Shown: positions 11,951 to 23,496 of the stretch, in pieces | Layout: every line of letters starts with the position of its first letter | Position numbering within the stretch: position 1 is the first letter of the stretch | Origin: Hygrocybe punicea | Lineage: Eukaryota > Basidiomycota > Agaricomycetes > Agaricales > Hygrophoraceae | NCBI GenBank assembly: GCA_963556145.1 | Contig: OY744462.1 | Span: 3,968,001-4,032,000, forward strand | Length of the DNA stretch: 64,000 bases | Direction of reading: 5' to 3' | The notes under the pieces: model-generated | What the model saw: only the letters and a program-made list of their open reading frames with translations | Databases searched by the model: none | Told to the model about the DNA's origin: nothing | Program-made: the position numbers and the translations under genes

Positions 11951-12300
11951 ATCATTAAAACAAGGCATTGCCCAGTTGAGAATTGTGTATAATACCGTGA
12001 CTTTAATGATAATGGTTTCATTGAGTTGCCTGTGGCACAATGATAACAATTATCATTGCATCCCAGGGCATTATCATTAGCAATCATTGGTCCTTTTCAT
12101 TGCCTGCCAGTGTTATCATTAGTTATCATTAGCCCATTTTCATTAATTCTCATTGCCTGCCGGCATTATCATTAGTTATCATTAGCCCATTTTCATTGCA
12201 ATTCTCATTGCTGGTGTTATCATTACTGGGGTATTATCATTGGTTATCATTGTATTTTCATGCTATATATGAAATTGTAAATTGTTAAATATTAATTCTA
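11951..12300 (+). repeat. Left terminal inverted repeat of the 3.9-kb element
   Basis: Matches the reverse complement of 15590-15887. Internally it is composed of repeated TTATCATT and TTTTCATTGC motifs. Confidence 0.75.
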
Positions 12301-12589
12301 CAGAATATTAATAATAATAATAATGGGGATTATTTTGGGGTGGATAATTCAGGCAATTGGGCGGTCATTTGGGGGATATTTGGAGGGAATAATTAGGAGG
12401 GTATTTGGAGTGGATTGGGCAGATATTAGGGGCCATTAGGGGTATATTGAGGGGCCATTTGGGGGCATAATGTGGGGGTAATTTGGGGGCATCTGGGGTT
12501 GGGTAATTGGGATGCAATTTGGGGGTAATTGGGGATTTTATTTTACTTCTGCTCTCTCTTATTCATTTCAATAGATAGCAAATATATAC

Positions 12590-13440
12590 TTTATTAAAAA
12601 ATAAAAAATAACACTAGGCTACATGAGGAGGGGTGTGGGGAGTAGGAAGGTAGGGGTGTGGGGAGGGAGGAGTGGGGGAGTGGTGTGTGGGAGTGGGGAA
12701 GGCGGGGTGTGGGAGGAGGAGGGAAGAGGGCAAAAAAATACTTACCCCCTCACATCCTGTCGTCTCTGTCCTTGTCGTCCTCATCCCCATCATCTCCGTC
12801 AGGGTCCCCATTGTCGTTGTGGTCCCCGTTGTCGTTCATCGTTGTCCCCGTCGTTGTCCCTGTCCCCGCTGTCCTTGCTGCTGTCCATCCTCGTCACGTT
12901 GCTGCTCTGCCGCTGCTGCCATTGCTGCTGCTGCTACTGCTTCCGTTGCTGCTGCGTCCATGCAAAAGGGTGAGTGTGGCAAGAGTGGCTCAGGATTGGC
13001 AGTAGTCAGTAAACAAAGATAACTTACCGGAAGGGCATGGGCTCACCTACCCAGGCCCAGTGCATCTCGGATTCGTCTCCTCATTCTCCATTGTGGTGGC
13101 GTGGTGGCTTGGCATGGCAGTCCTCGTCATCATTTCCGCTCTAGTCATTTTTGCTGTCCTCGTCGTCCTGGCCATCCTTGTCGTCGCTGTTCTCGTCTTC
13201 TGCATCCCTGTCGTGTTCGCCGTTTGCCATTTCCGTGTATCCAGGGCTGGTCGCGCATCCATGTGTTTGCTAAGCACCGGGGCTGTTGGTGCATTCGTTT
13301 GGCATGGGATGCCAGACAAAGGACCTAAAAACATTGTTGGATTAGTTAGTAATATAAATCAAAGCATGATCCAAATTTACCTGGGGTGCTCTTCTGCACC
13401 CATTGTCTCGTCGTTGTTGGGTTCAACGAGTATTGCTTGA
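12590..13440 (-). other. Low-complexity, possibly spliced gene inside the 3.9-kb element
   Basis: The reverse strand carries GCAGCAGCAAC-type repeats (about 12890-12960), flanked by possible splice donors GTAAGT near 13027 and 12740. Frames here encode Thr/Arg- or Ala/Gln-rich low-complexity peptides (for example the reverse frame 13047-13334). The composition resembles the payload of the hAT copies elsewhere in the window. I cannot show that any protein is made. Confidence 0.25.
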
Positions 13441-14039
13441 ACTCGCGTGGGAATTTCAACCGCCATTTGCCGAGTTCTCAAATGGGGTCAAGTTGCCATA
13501 TAGGAAAGGATGGTTGGACTTTTCATAATATTATTACATGTAGTACAGGACTGCAATGGCCAGGGAAAGACCCAGCAGAGATGCAAATATGGTATACCTA
13601 CTCTCACATTAATTTTACAATTTTATTTTGTAATACATAGAGAGCTATACACAATCTATTCTATCACTCTACCAGAACTGGACCCTTAAATGCTCACTTC
13701 ACAAATACTCATCAATAAAATCTAAATTTAATTCTAGAAGTCCTAAGTGAAGCATAAATTAGATTTGAGACAAGTGCCTGGCAGTTGGAGCTGCCAGAAA
13801 TGTGTTATTGCCAAAAGAATGATGGAACTTAGGTGAGTGGCTGGCCAGTGAATCTTGAGTCCAAAATACAGGTACATACATTCTACGAGTTGTTACTTCT
13901 TTAAACATGCTGAACACTTTTGTCTATATGAGAGTGTTCCAATATCAATAACTATGAACCAAACAGACTGAATTCAGATCTCCTCATAGAAGCCTTTCAA
14001 ATATTGGTAGAATTAATAAAGCAACTCATTGTTAGAAGG
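13441..14039. other. AT-rich interior of the 3.9-kb element, no gene
   Basis: No coding signal on either strand between the low-complexity block and the G-rich arm. Confidence 0.4.
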
Positions 14040-15580
14040 GATGATATTAGAATGGATTGGTGGGCAATAGGGTGGATTGGGGAATGGTTGGGGGATAATT
14101 GGGAGGATAATAAAAGTGGTTGGGGGATAATTGGGGGGTAATGGAGTTGGAATGGGGTGATAGGAGGGTGGATTATGAAGGTGATGGGGGTCGGGGGTAA
14201 TTGTGATGGGAGGTGGTTGGGTTACAGAATACTTGTGGTTGTTGGGAATAATTTGGGGTGAATTAGAGGATTAATAGCAGGGTGATGGGGGATAGGTGGG
14301 ATGATACATACATACATCGTGATGAATTTGGTGGGTACAAGTAGAGCACAAGATGATGGACAAAATCAAATTGATTGCAAACAAGAATAACAAGTAGGTG
14401 ATGGGGTGATGAGAGGGGGAAGGTGGGGAGATAATGCAGGAGGGGGTGATGGGGAGATGATGTGGGGGTGATAGGGGGTTGGTGGGAAGATGATGTGGGG
14501 GTGATAGGGGGTGGTGGGAAGATGATAGGGATATGGTGGGGGATGCGGAGATGATGGAGGATGGTGGGGGTGGTGGATGGGAGATGGTGGGGGATGGTAG
14601 GGGTAGATGGTAAGATGGTGAGAAGCTGGTGAGGGGTGGATGAGGAGATGATGGGGGATGGTGGGGGAGTGATGGGAGGAGGTGGTGTGGGTTTGGAGAG
14701 AGTGGAGCATTGGTGGGGGATGGTAGAGTTTTGGTGGGATATGGTATGGGGTTGGTAGGGGTTGATTGAGGGTGGTGGAGAGGTGATGGGTAGATGAGGG
14801 TGTTGATGGTGGGTGATGGGGGATTGATGAGGTGATGGAAGAGTGATGAGGTGATGAGGGAGTGATGAGGTGATGGGGGAGTGATGAGGTGATGGGGGTT
14901 TGATTGGGTGGTGCTTGGAATTGATAATTATTGCCCTCAAATCCATCTCCATTATACGTGCATCATCTTCTCATGACAACTCACATCCTCACCATTCCCC
15001 ATCATCTCCTCACCATCCCCACCCTGTCCATCTCCCACCAATCCCATCACCACCAATCCCATCACCCCATCACCACCACATCATCTCCCCATCTACCCCT
15101 CACCAGCCTCTCACCAGCCTCTCACCACCCCTTCACCACCCACACCCATCACCCATCCTCCTCCAATCCACCCACATTACCCCATCCATCTATCACACCC
15201 CACTTATCAGCCTCTCATATTTCTCCTAATTTCCCCAACAATTACCTCTAGTCCACTCCTTATGTACCCCCAATTATCCCCCTAATTAGCCCCAAATGCT
15301 CCTTCCAAATATGCCACCACAAACACCCACCCTTAAATACCCCCCAAATAGCCCCCCCAATTATCCCCAAATACCCCCCTAGTTAACCTCCAATATCCCC
15401 CCTAGTTCTCCAAATACCCACCAAATACTCCTTCTAATTATCCCCAAACACCCCCTAAATACCCCCCCTAATTATGTCCAAATACTACCCCTAGTTCCCC
15501 AAATATCCATCAAATACCCCCAAACACCCCCCAAACACCCCTCTAATTATCTCCAAATAATCCTCATTACCCCAATTATC
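14040..15580. repeat. GGTGATGGGG / CCCCATCACC minisatellite arms
   Basis: 14040-14930 is a run of GGTGATGGGGGA-like units on the + strand. 14970-15580 is the complementary composition (CCATCACCAC, CCCCAATTATCC). The two arms meet at about 14935 and form an imperfect inverted repeat. Long open frames on either strand here (for example 14263-14952 reverse and 14900-15251 forward) encode only His/Pro/Ser-rich peptides and are artefacts of the repeat. Confidence 0.65.
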
Positions 15581-15589
15581 CAACCCAAA

Positions 15590-15887
15590 ATAATTATTAA
15601 GCATTTGTAGAATTAATATTTAATTTACAATTTCATATCTAGCATTAAAATAAGGTAATGATAACCAATGATAACACCCCGGAATGAGAATGGCAATGAA
15701 AATAGCCAATGATAACCAATGATAATACCAGCAGGCAATGAAAAGGACCAATGATTGCTAATGATAATGCCCCAGGATGCAATGATAATTGTTATCATTG
15801 TGCCACTGGCAACTCAATGAAACCATTATCATTAAAGTCACGGTATTATACACAATTCTCAACTGGGCAATGCCTTGTTTTAATGAT
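15590..15887 (-). repeat. Right terminal inverted repeat of the 3.9-kb element
   Basis: Reverse complement of 11951-12300, followed by the TA at 15888-15889. Confidence 0.75.
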
Positions 15888-15889
15888 TA

Positions 15890-15971
15890 GAGATGGTCAT
15901 CACCAGTGGAATTCAGAATGTTTCACAACGAAAATGCTTGTGCAATCAGAGATTGAATATTCGAAGATATT
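15890..15971 (+). pseudogene. Ty3 integrase fragment at the left edge of the giant Helentron
   Basis: Read from 15906 the frame gives VEFRMFHNENACAIRD, a stop (TGA where Trp is expected), then IFEDI ending at 15971. This is the part of the integrase core just before the C-R-W-G block, and that block begins at 43527 (LCRWGSL). The fragment therefore marks the left flank of a 27.55-kb insertion. It overlaps by a few codons the integrase end at about 11930 (EFRVM), so the two left pieces may not derive from one uninterrupted copy. Confidence 0.7.
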
Positions 15972-15994
15972 ATGAGTCCCTATAAGGGAATCAT
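15972..15994. other. 5' terminal hairpin of the giant Helentron
   Basis: Ten-base arms ATGAGTCCCT and AGGGAATCAT pair at nine of ten positions around an ATA loop, beginning at the first base after the integrase fragment. A hairpin at the extreme 5' end is typical of Helitron2/Helentron elements and is also seen at 36700-36730. Confidence 0.6.
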
Positions 15995-16343
15995 TCTATA
16001 CGGCAGATTTTTCAACTCAGGGTCACACTCTAATTTGCCAAGCTGTGGGAACAAAATTTCCAAACTGTGGGAACAATTTTGAAGCCCTGGGAATAACTAT
16101 GAAACCGTGTGACTGGGCGGAGTTGAGTGTGAGAATTTGTTGTCCCAATCAGCAAGTACAATAAGGCAGCCAGATCACAGCTGCCTAGATCACAGATGCC
16201 AATTTGGGAATAGATACTGTTATAGCATGGTTGCATCGCAGTTGCAAGCTGCAAATGTTTGACAACTTTGTACAACTATTGAATGCATTGGTAGTGCAAT
16301 GGAATGGTTAAATGCAAACAGTGCACACTTGTTGAACATGCTG

Positions 16344-16885
16344 AGCAGTGTTCGACAACTGTTCGACAAGTGTCCCAGCTTTAGTCTGGGGCATTGCTCA
16401 TGCACAAACACTTGTATGAACAATATATGGCACGTATCTACAATATACTAGCTAAGAAGTACTGGGTTTGTTAGAATTGTTAATAATGTGAACAGTACAC
16501 ACTTGTCAAACAGGCCGAACAGTGTTCGAAAACTGTTCGACAAGTGTCCCAGCTTTAGTCTGAGGCATTGCTCATGCACAAACACTTTTACGAACAATAT
16601 ATTGCATGTATCTTGGATGTGGGTACATGTACTGAGTTTATTAGAATTGTTAATAATGTGAATAGTGCACCCTTGTCGAACAGGCCGAACAGTGTTCGAC
16701 AACTGTTTGACAAGTATCCCAGCTTTAGTCTAAGTGGTTGCGATTGCACAAACAACTGTGTCAAATGTTGCGGTAATATAGATACATGTGCTATGTGCAG
16801 TAGAAGTATTTATAAGGTAAATATTGAATACTTGTCGAACAGGCCGAACGGTGTGTGACAAGCTGTTCTACAACTGTCTCAAGCT
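16344..16885. repeat. Left palindromic tandem array (160-174 bp units)
   Basis: The motif GTCCCAGCTTTAGTC preceded by AACAGTGTTCGACAACTGTT recurs at about 16371, 16545 and 16715, with a degenerate fourth unit near 16875. Each unit contains TTGTCGAACAGGCCGAACAG followed by its approximate reverse complement, so it can fold into a hairpin. The CGAACAG/GTTCGAC core is shared with the array at 23497-24017. Confidence 0.75.
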
Positions 16886-17168
16886 TCATTGCAATCATTG
16901 AAATTGATTAATTGAAGTTTTTTGAAATGTACCGAACACATGTCCATGGATGTTACGCCAGACCATTGAATGAGAAATACCATATCAGTTTGAATAGTTA
17001 TATTCACAGGAAAGTGATGAGGACCTTTTACAATTAAATAATACTCAGATGTCCCGTCACTTTATGAAACTATTTGTGTTGTTATTTCACTTGTGAATGT
17101 ATTGCAGAACATAATATTATATAAAATTGATGTTCGTATGTGACCGTACAATATAATTATAATAGATC

Positions 17169-18430
17169 TTAATCAGCTTCATTCATCCTGAGGTTGGTCA
17201 AACGTCTACGGGTTTCTATGACATCTTCACCATCATCAGCCAACTGGACATATCCCACATTACGTTTGATATTAATCCTCGTCATTGTATTGCAAGAAGG
17301 TTGAGATGCTTTGTTTCGACTTATCGTCGCATTCTGGATGTACATTAGTTATTATTCATTGTATTATTAGATATGTCTGTTACCTCAGTAAACTCGCTGT
17401 CAACCAGCGCTAATGAGCGCAGATTCAGAATCATCTTGAATTTGTCGTTCTTAACTGGAACCGCCGATACCGTTATCTGGACTTCTACAATGTCACCAAT
17501 CCTGAAGCAAGTCGGACTGGCAGGTACAAAGCTATGATCTATGTCATTATTAATAGCCAAGCTATTGTTGTGCTGTGCACTCACCAATGCCGTTCTCCTT
17601 CTGACGTCAACTTGAAATAAAGGACCTCATTGTCTGTCCAATGGAAGTATCGAGTATTGGTCATGGATGACAGTATGCCTTTGGGATCGACATTGTGTTC
17701 GAATGGAATATTGTATGAAACTTTGTCATGTCGGCGGTCAGTGAAATATCGGGTGCCAATAGATAATGCAGTGTATTCAATATAGGTGGTTGACGTGAAG
17801 TCCAGCATTGCACGTTCTGGGAAGTGACGACCAAGTTTCTGGTGTGAGATTCGGAGGTTGTCAATATATGATTCGAATAATGGTATATTGAGGCCTGTGA
17901 TAAGGATGCTTTGACGGAGAAACGGTGTTTGACATTCGGGCGGTCTGAAAAACATATGTAAATTAATTGTTTATGATTCTAGATGATGATATAATCTACC
18001 TGCTGATGATCGGTGGTAGGTCTTTGGCCACCAATATCGCCTGTAAGCTTAAGACAAATTCTTCATGCTCAGTGGTATTGGTGCTTGGCCGTGTAAGTTT
18101 CCAGCACTCCGGTGAGTCATTACGCACTACATTGATATTCGAAATCTGCAAATGTAATGAAACACAGTGTACATCGTAAGAATTGAACATACATTTGTAG
18201 AATTGGCAAGTTGGCTGTCATCATTGTCCATCCGTGTAGATATGAGATTGCTTAAACGTTCAGCTGTACAGTAGAGTTGAATATATGAATTCCTTCAATA
18301 GAATATATACTGACATGCTGTTTTGAAATCGTAATAGGTGTCCATTTGCGAAGTGGGAACAGGGGGGTATAATTCACGCACCATTTCCGACTGTTTTATC
18401 ATGAATTGTTTTCGATCGTTATTGATATTA
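17169..18430 (-). CDS. Gene alpha: spliced gene of unknown function, OB-like segment
   Basis: At least five exons can be followed on the reverse strand with short GT-AG introns. The first is about 18430-18307 (MVRELYPPVPTSQ), then the exon containing ERLSNLISTRMDNDD, then INVVRNDSPECWKLTR. Next is a long exon 17945-17590 (SILITGLNIPLFESYIDN ... FTDRRHDKVSYN), then 17535-17390 (CFRIGDIVEVQITVSAV). A last exon ends RRLTNLRMNEAD with TAA at 17169-17171. The GDIVEVQ...LRSLALVD segment has the alternating hydrophobic pattern of a small beta-barrel, but I do not assign a fold. Its style matches multi-copy hypothetical genes of mushroom genomes. It is divergent from gene beta across about 700 bp. 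No catalytic motif seen. Confidence 0.6.
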
Positions 18431-19135
18431 CAACAGTGCATCATGTTCATTCTCCAGGAACTTGTGATGTTTGTATGGTGTTTGCATTTTTATTTTGCAG
18501 ATCTTCTCAATAGATTCCTATTGTTTTCTTCCATTTTCATAGGACAGGATATACATCCACACCTATCGGCAATGCTTGACCTCCTTATTGTACAGCATTG
18601 AAAGGAAACCCCTATCCATTCAGAATGTTTGTTCCGATGCAAGTGTCAGTATAGTTGATCCGATGTTTGTATTTGTTTGGAAATGAGTATATATGTCACA
18701 TAAATTTCCATGTTCAATTTGGCGGTGTTATGATCTTATGATCAGCTCCATATGGTGACAGCTGTTCTACATTCCCAAACCCTAATTAGATTTAGTGTTT
18801 GATTATTCTGCATACCAGTAATCCATATCCATGTTGTTGGATGACGCTGAGCATAACAGCTGGTCAATCATCGGTTCTACATCATGGGGAATGTCCCTGA
18901 TTTTTTGCATTTTTATGGCGCTATGGTCCGAATAGTTCTCCTTCAAACCATCAGCAGATGTGGTTTTCGTACCTGGCAGTGTGATATCTATAAACGGCTT
19001 TTTTATTGTTTTTGATCTGTCTCAGTATACTTAAATAGCGATAAGAGCCCAATGGTATCGTCCACATCTGACCCCTCATTCATCTATAATATCTCGCACA
19101 GATTCGTTGCACACCTTAAAGCTCTTATCTTTGCA
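18431..19135. promoter_or_regulatory. Intergenic region between divergent genes alpha and beta
   Basis: No supported coding sequence. The two genes are transcribed away from it, so it probably holds both promoters. AT-rich, with no motif I can assign. Confidence 0.35.
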
Positions 19136-21130
19136 ATGGCCCCTAAGAAGTCTGTGAATATGAAGACTCACTCCAAAGCTCGATCAAGTGCTGTTTCATA
19201 TGTATATTCATTTTCATGTATTGCTGTTCATTCTGAACAAAGGTCATACTGTTGTTTCTAGGAAGGGTAAGAAGGTCACAACCACCAAGCTTGTCGATGA
19301 AGAAGTGTACGTGTCTATTCCAATATTCTGATTCATCCACCACGACTAAACCGCCAGTAGTATTGTCAACTCCGAAGAAGACGTTATTAGTGTTAATAGC
19401 GTCGCTAGCATTGTCAAACCTGTCTCGTCTATGAGGTGTGTCTCATGAATTGTATTTTCAGATACTATTGATTTACTTCAGTAATATAGGCGGTCCAGGA
19501 AGACCACCAATAGAGCAAGGTTTGCAAGTTCAATTTATACTGTTCATGCCATCTAATATTCTTTATATTTAGCGGGAAAAGGCGGCATACTTCAGAGGAA
19601 GACGAAGACAGGTCAGTAACTCTAAATAATGTCTTTTATATTTGTGTATTATTTAATCGTTTTATATAGTAAATTCTCTTCTCCATCGAAGAAGACAAAG
19701 TCAGACCAGCATCAATTACATGATGAGGATGATGACAGCGACGAAACATTCATGTGAGTTGGAAATTGATTAATTGGTCATATGTTAGACATGTCGTAGG
19801 CCTATCGCAAAACTCGAATTTGGTTCTAAGAAATCAAATGCAGATAATGGTCTTCGGTATGATACTTCATATGATTCTTGTCCTTCATATATTAATAAAT
19901 GATCAGCAACTCTGATACATCTGTCAAAACCATGAAGGCGATTTCCTCCAAAGTCACAAAGACTACCTGTCTTCGTGATATCAGTGACGACAATGTTTCC
20001 AGTAGCGATGATGGAGCTGTGACATATGCACAAAACCAAATCACCAGGTACATTACATCTCTCTATTATTTTTTTAATTGATGCCCTTGCTTTAGTATAC
20101 GGTCTCCAAACACGGATGAGTCCGACATTGGTACAAGAGACCCTCAGTTGGTCGATACATATAAGGACTGTGTCAACATTAAGTAACTATTCGGTTTTAT
20201 CTTCTTAAGCAATGTTAAATATTGAATAGGGCAGCGGCCATGGTATCTTGGTCTAGTGCCATAGGTGTCATCAGCAACATTCGCAAGGTCAACCAAAAGT
20301 AAGCTGTCAACTAGGACTTGACGGTTAAAGACAATTCACATCGCATAACAGTTTGTTGTTCTCCACAGTGACCTTTGTTCGATCTGGCAAGTACTCGAAT
20401 CTTTCTCGTGACGATCCCGCCAATATCTCTACTGGAGCATTTGGGCGTAGTTTCTTCCACTCCGTTGCTGGTGCCATCCCAATGATCTTCACTTCTGTCA
20501 TTCTAGTCGATTCATGCTTCCTTGATGAGCCAAAAGTTGGTGGGAACACAAAACCGATCAAAGTTATCCAAGGGGCTTTATTTTCAGGAGAATGGGAGTG
20601 GTATGTTGGCGCCATTGGAATGGTTACTGGTGAGGTGGAATTTCGTGTATAACTATATAAGGACTTTCTGTCCTTCTCGACGACAGCAGCAAGTGGGATG
20701 GATGCATCTCCTAGCAGTGAGTATACCACTCAATGCTCTCTTGTCAATCCTTACTCATATTCAATAGAAGCTTCCTCTTCAAAATTCGTGCAGTCTAGTC
20801 CTTTTACTCGACGTCCCACTCCATCTTACCAAAAGACTGCGCTGTCATTCCATGACATTGGTTAGTTTTATTCTCTCTCACACAAGGTCCTTGGTTTCAT
20901 TTTTGATGCTTGTATTCATATTCCCAATCTATGATGCCCAGAAAGTTAAAATGGACTTTACCGACACCCTCAAAATACTTCAGCAACTCCCCCACTTTCC
21001 AGGCAATGTTCCTGCAGAATCCTGTGTTGTGGTCGGCCACACGATCAATACCTTCAAACGCTCTGATGATTTGTTGAAGAGTATTTCCCTAAATGTGCAG
21101 TGGGTGATGGTATTGGGCATCTCTCATTAA
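19136..21130 (+). CDS. Gene beta: many-exon basic protein of unknown function
   Basis: Starts MAPKKSVNMKTHSKARSS at 19136 and continues through at least eight small exons separated by introns of about 50-60 bp. The first part is Lys/Ser/Asp-rich and disordered, with a nuclear-localisation-like SPSKKTKS near 19690. The central exon (20353-20652, FVRSGKYSNLSRDDPANIST ... GEWEWYVGAIGM) and the last exon (YDAQKVKMDFTDTLKIL ... SLNVQWVMVLGISH, stop at 21128-21130) look globular. The pattern matches multi-copy hypothetical proteins of Agaricomycetes. Exact exon borders are inferred and several could be off by a few bases. It is convergent with gene gamma, 175 bp between stops. Confidence 0.5.
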
Positions 21131-21305
21131 CTTGTCGTTTTTCTCGTCATGAAACTAGTGTGCCATGCAGCATGGCCTATTGCCCATCTCCATTATGTTG
21201 CCTTGAATTTGTAATGTACCTACCTTTGAAATCAAAGCGTTTCGTGCCTCTCTGACATGAAATACGATTTGTGACATTTAAAGTTGACTAATGTACAAGT
21301 GAAGT

Positions 21306-23123
21306 TCAAAAATAGGAGTATGCATTTGTAATGTCTACAAGCCATTTATAAAATACCGCCGAAAATGTGTCTGCAAAAGATCTGATTGGTGCCCGAGCTG
21401 ATTTTGTGCCTTGCTTCATGTTGGACCACAAGCTGCAGGTGTGATACCATTCGATCTCGTTCACGAAGTAATTGACATTGTTGGTGTTTGAATCAACAAT
21501 GAGCGAAATGTCCATGCGACAAAATACACTCATTGAAGGTTTCCCACCAATCAACGTCGACTCTATGGCATACAGCCCCTCGTAGGTGTCTTATACAAAG
21601 CCGAAGAATTGCTGTCTTGCTTGATCTCAAATTGCAATGGAGCTGTGATCCGGATTGCAAACATCGGTCTTCATGAGCATTCCCTGTGCTTGGAACGATC
21701 TTGGAAAATGCCAAAAACTCGTGAACATGTAATGTGAGATGGAGGGCATCTGCATACCACAATTTCTCTAAAGTATAGAAGGTCGTCACAATATCTCACC
21801 TCCACGATTTGCTCTCTTTGTTGTAATGCGTATGGACAGTGTAAATGTCCCTTCCACCTAACAAAAACACTCGCCATTCTCTGATCTTGGCCAGCGGCTC
21901 AACATAGGTTTGACCAAACCAACGTGAACTGGGGACCTCGCAGTTCAGGCGCATATAGTCCCAATTCCGCCTTGGATCACCCGGGAACAACACATGGTGA
22001 CCGGTGTCACTATGCGTTCGCTTCAAAACAATGTTCAGTGGAAACAGTTCACCATCCTTCAGCAGCCTTGATTGTGGTCACATCGTGTGTGTCATTGACA
22101 ATGCAACATGGAGCAGGTTTTGCATCTGCGTCCATTTCGAATGCACGGTGTTCATTTGTTTTGGTGGTGGCCACACCTGAACTGTTCGACACAGCTCGTC
22201 AATTCCAGCCAAGAATGTCGACATGTTTTCGACCGTTATACCATATTGATTACCACTATAGATGATATTCGAATTAACTGAATTAAAAAAAAGGAAAATT
22301 GACAAAAATGTTTGACACGCTCACATATAGGACATTCCCATGTCCACACCACCAAATACGCAATCGGTGGCTTTGAACTTGTTCCATGTTATATTTGACC
22401 CCGGTGATTTGAGCATGGCATGGGCGAACTCCGGCCAAAACATGTATTCAACATTGAAGCGGCGTATTGCACCATTGGGTTCGTCACACCGCCAGTGGTG
22501 CATTCGCATAGCAACATAAACCTGGAATTGGAAAGTATTCTTTAGCGATAATTCTCCATACATTTTTAAAATATACGAACCCATTCCTGCATGCAAACAA
22601 AATATCGTGTCTTGTGCGCCTTGATATTGTGAATATAACCATCGAGGTGCGAGACGGTTTCGTATTCGTCTTGTGAAATCATAACATTGACGAATGCAAG
22701 ATCATTGGTTGCGGCGGCTTTACTTGTAATACGGGTGGTGGGATCAAGAACAAAGATTATGTTGAAAACGGGATCGGTCCTGATGGACTGTGTAATCGTG
22801 CTCATGGCTGCATCCTCCATCTCTACATCAGAAGTGGGATCTGGTGTATTGGACACCATCGATGGCAACAACGCGAGTTCCTCTTCAGTAGCATTTCGAA
22901 CACCCATGGAATTTTCTGCGCCCTTCCGTCCAATACAGCTGGATAGAGGACAGGTACTGGATGCGATGCAATTTGGATGCTTGCTGGCGGATCCACAATG
23001 GCGCTGACAGGAACTTCCTTCCTTTTTCCAAAGGAGAGTTTGCGTCTGGATCGAGAGGCAGTTTCGTCCTGGACAGATGTGGCAGCACACTTGGTAGCCA
23101 ACTTCCTTGCGTGATTTGGGCAT
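21306..23123 (-). CDS. Gene gamma: spliced protein, possible ATP-grasp-like domain
   Basis: The reverse-strand gene starts at 23123 (MPKSRK). After a disordered N-terminus come ELALLPSMVSNTPDPTSDVE, VFNIIFVLDPTTRI and KTRYFVCMQEW, then exons with MRMHHWRCDEPNGAIRRFNVEY, ENMSTFLAGIDELC, RNWDYMRLNCEVPSSRWFGQ, LAKIREWRVFLLGGRDIYTV, and finally CRMDISLIVDSN...YFVNEIEWYHTCSLW before the stop at 21306. The order of WRVFLLGG, then R-x-D, then YFVNE resembles the metal and nucleotide-binding end of ATP-grasp enzymes. I rate that assignment as tentative. Between about 23105 and 22930 two frames are both open, so either an exon boundary or a compensated frameshift lies there. Confidence 0.5.
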
Positions 23124-23496
23124 ATTGAAAGTCTAACAGATCAGAGTATGTTAGTTTGTAAATTCAACGGGGTCCAGAATGGTACTGTGATATACCAGTA
23201 TGTGTTCTATAACTCGGGATGTGTGGTGAGATGCTGAGTGTGAAGGAGAAGAAGAGTTAATCAAGTTTGGATAATCCTTTTGACTATCAATGATATCGGA
23301 TTTGTGTCAGGTGACAACGGCAACAATGATGCTCCCCCGGTTTGATCGGCAAGGTTTTCGTTGTGCACCCATATTTGTCTTTAGAATGAATAACAATGTA
23401 ACAACCTGCCGAACACGTGTCGAACAGGCCGAACACTGTTCGGCAAGTGTTCGGTTAGTCATATGCATCTTGATGCGTTAATCAATGTCCGTATGG

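Larger units (their letters stand above)
11951..15887. mobile_element. TA-flanked element with long terminal inverted repeats
   Basis: The 3,937-bp unit begins ATCATTAAAACAAGGCATTG and ends in its reverse complement, with TA on both sides (11949-11950 and 15888-15889). The two ends are nearly identical for about 150 bp and remain similar, with small indels, for roughly 300 bp (11951-12300 and 15590-15887). The repeats are built from TTATCATTAG/GGTTATCATT submotifs. Long G-rich arms (12330-12540, 14040-14930) face C-rich arms (14970-15580), so much of the element could fold back. No transposase was recognised. The TA duplication fits a Tc1/mariner-type mobiliser, but a foldback element is equally possible. 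Confidence 0.75.

Noticed and set aside
14263..15251. His/Pro/Ser-rich open frames of 100-230 codons
   Set aside because: They follow the GGTGATGGGG and CCATCACC minisatellite arms and have no sequence complexity.
23040..23123. Histone H3-tail-like start of gene gamma (SRK followed by LATK in the alternative frame)
   Set aside because: The match is a few residues, needs a frame change, and the rest of the protein is unlike histones.
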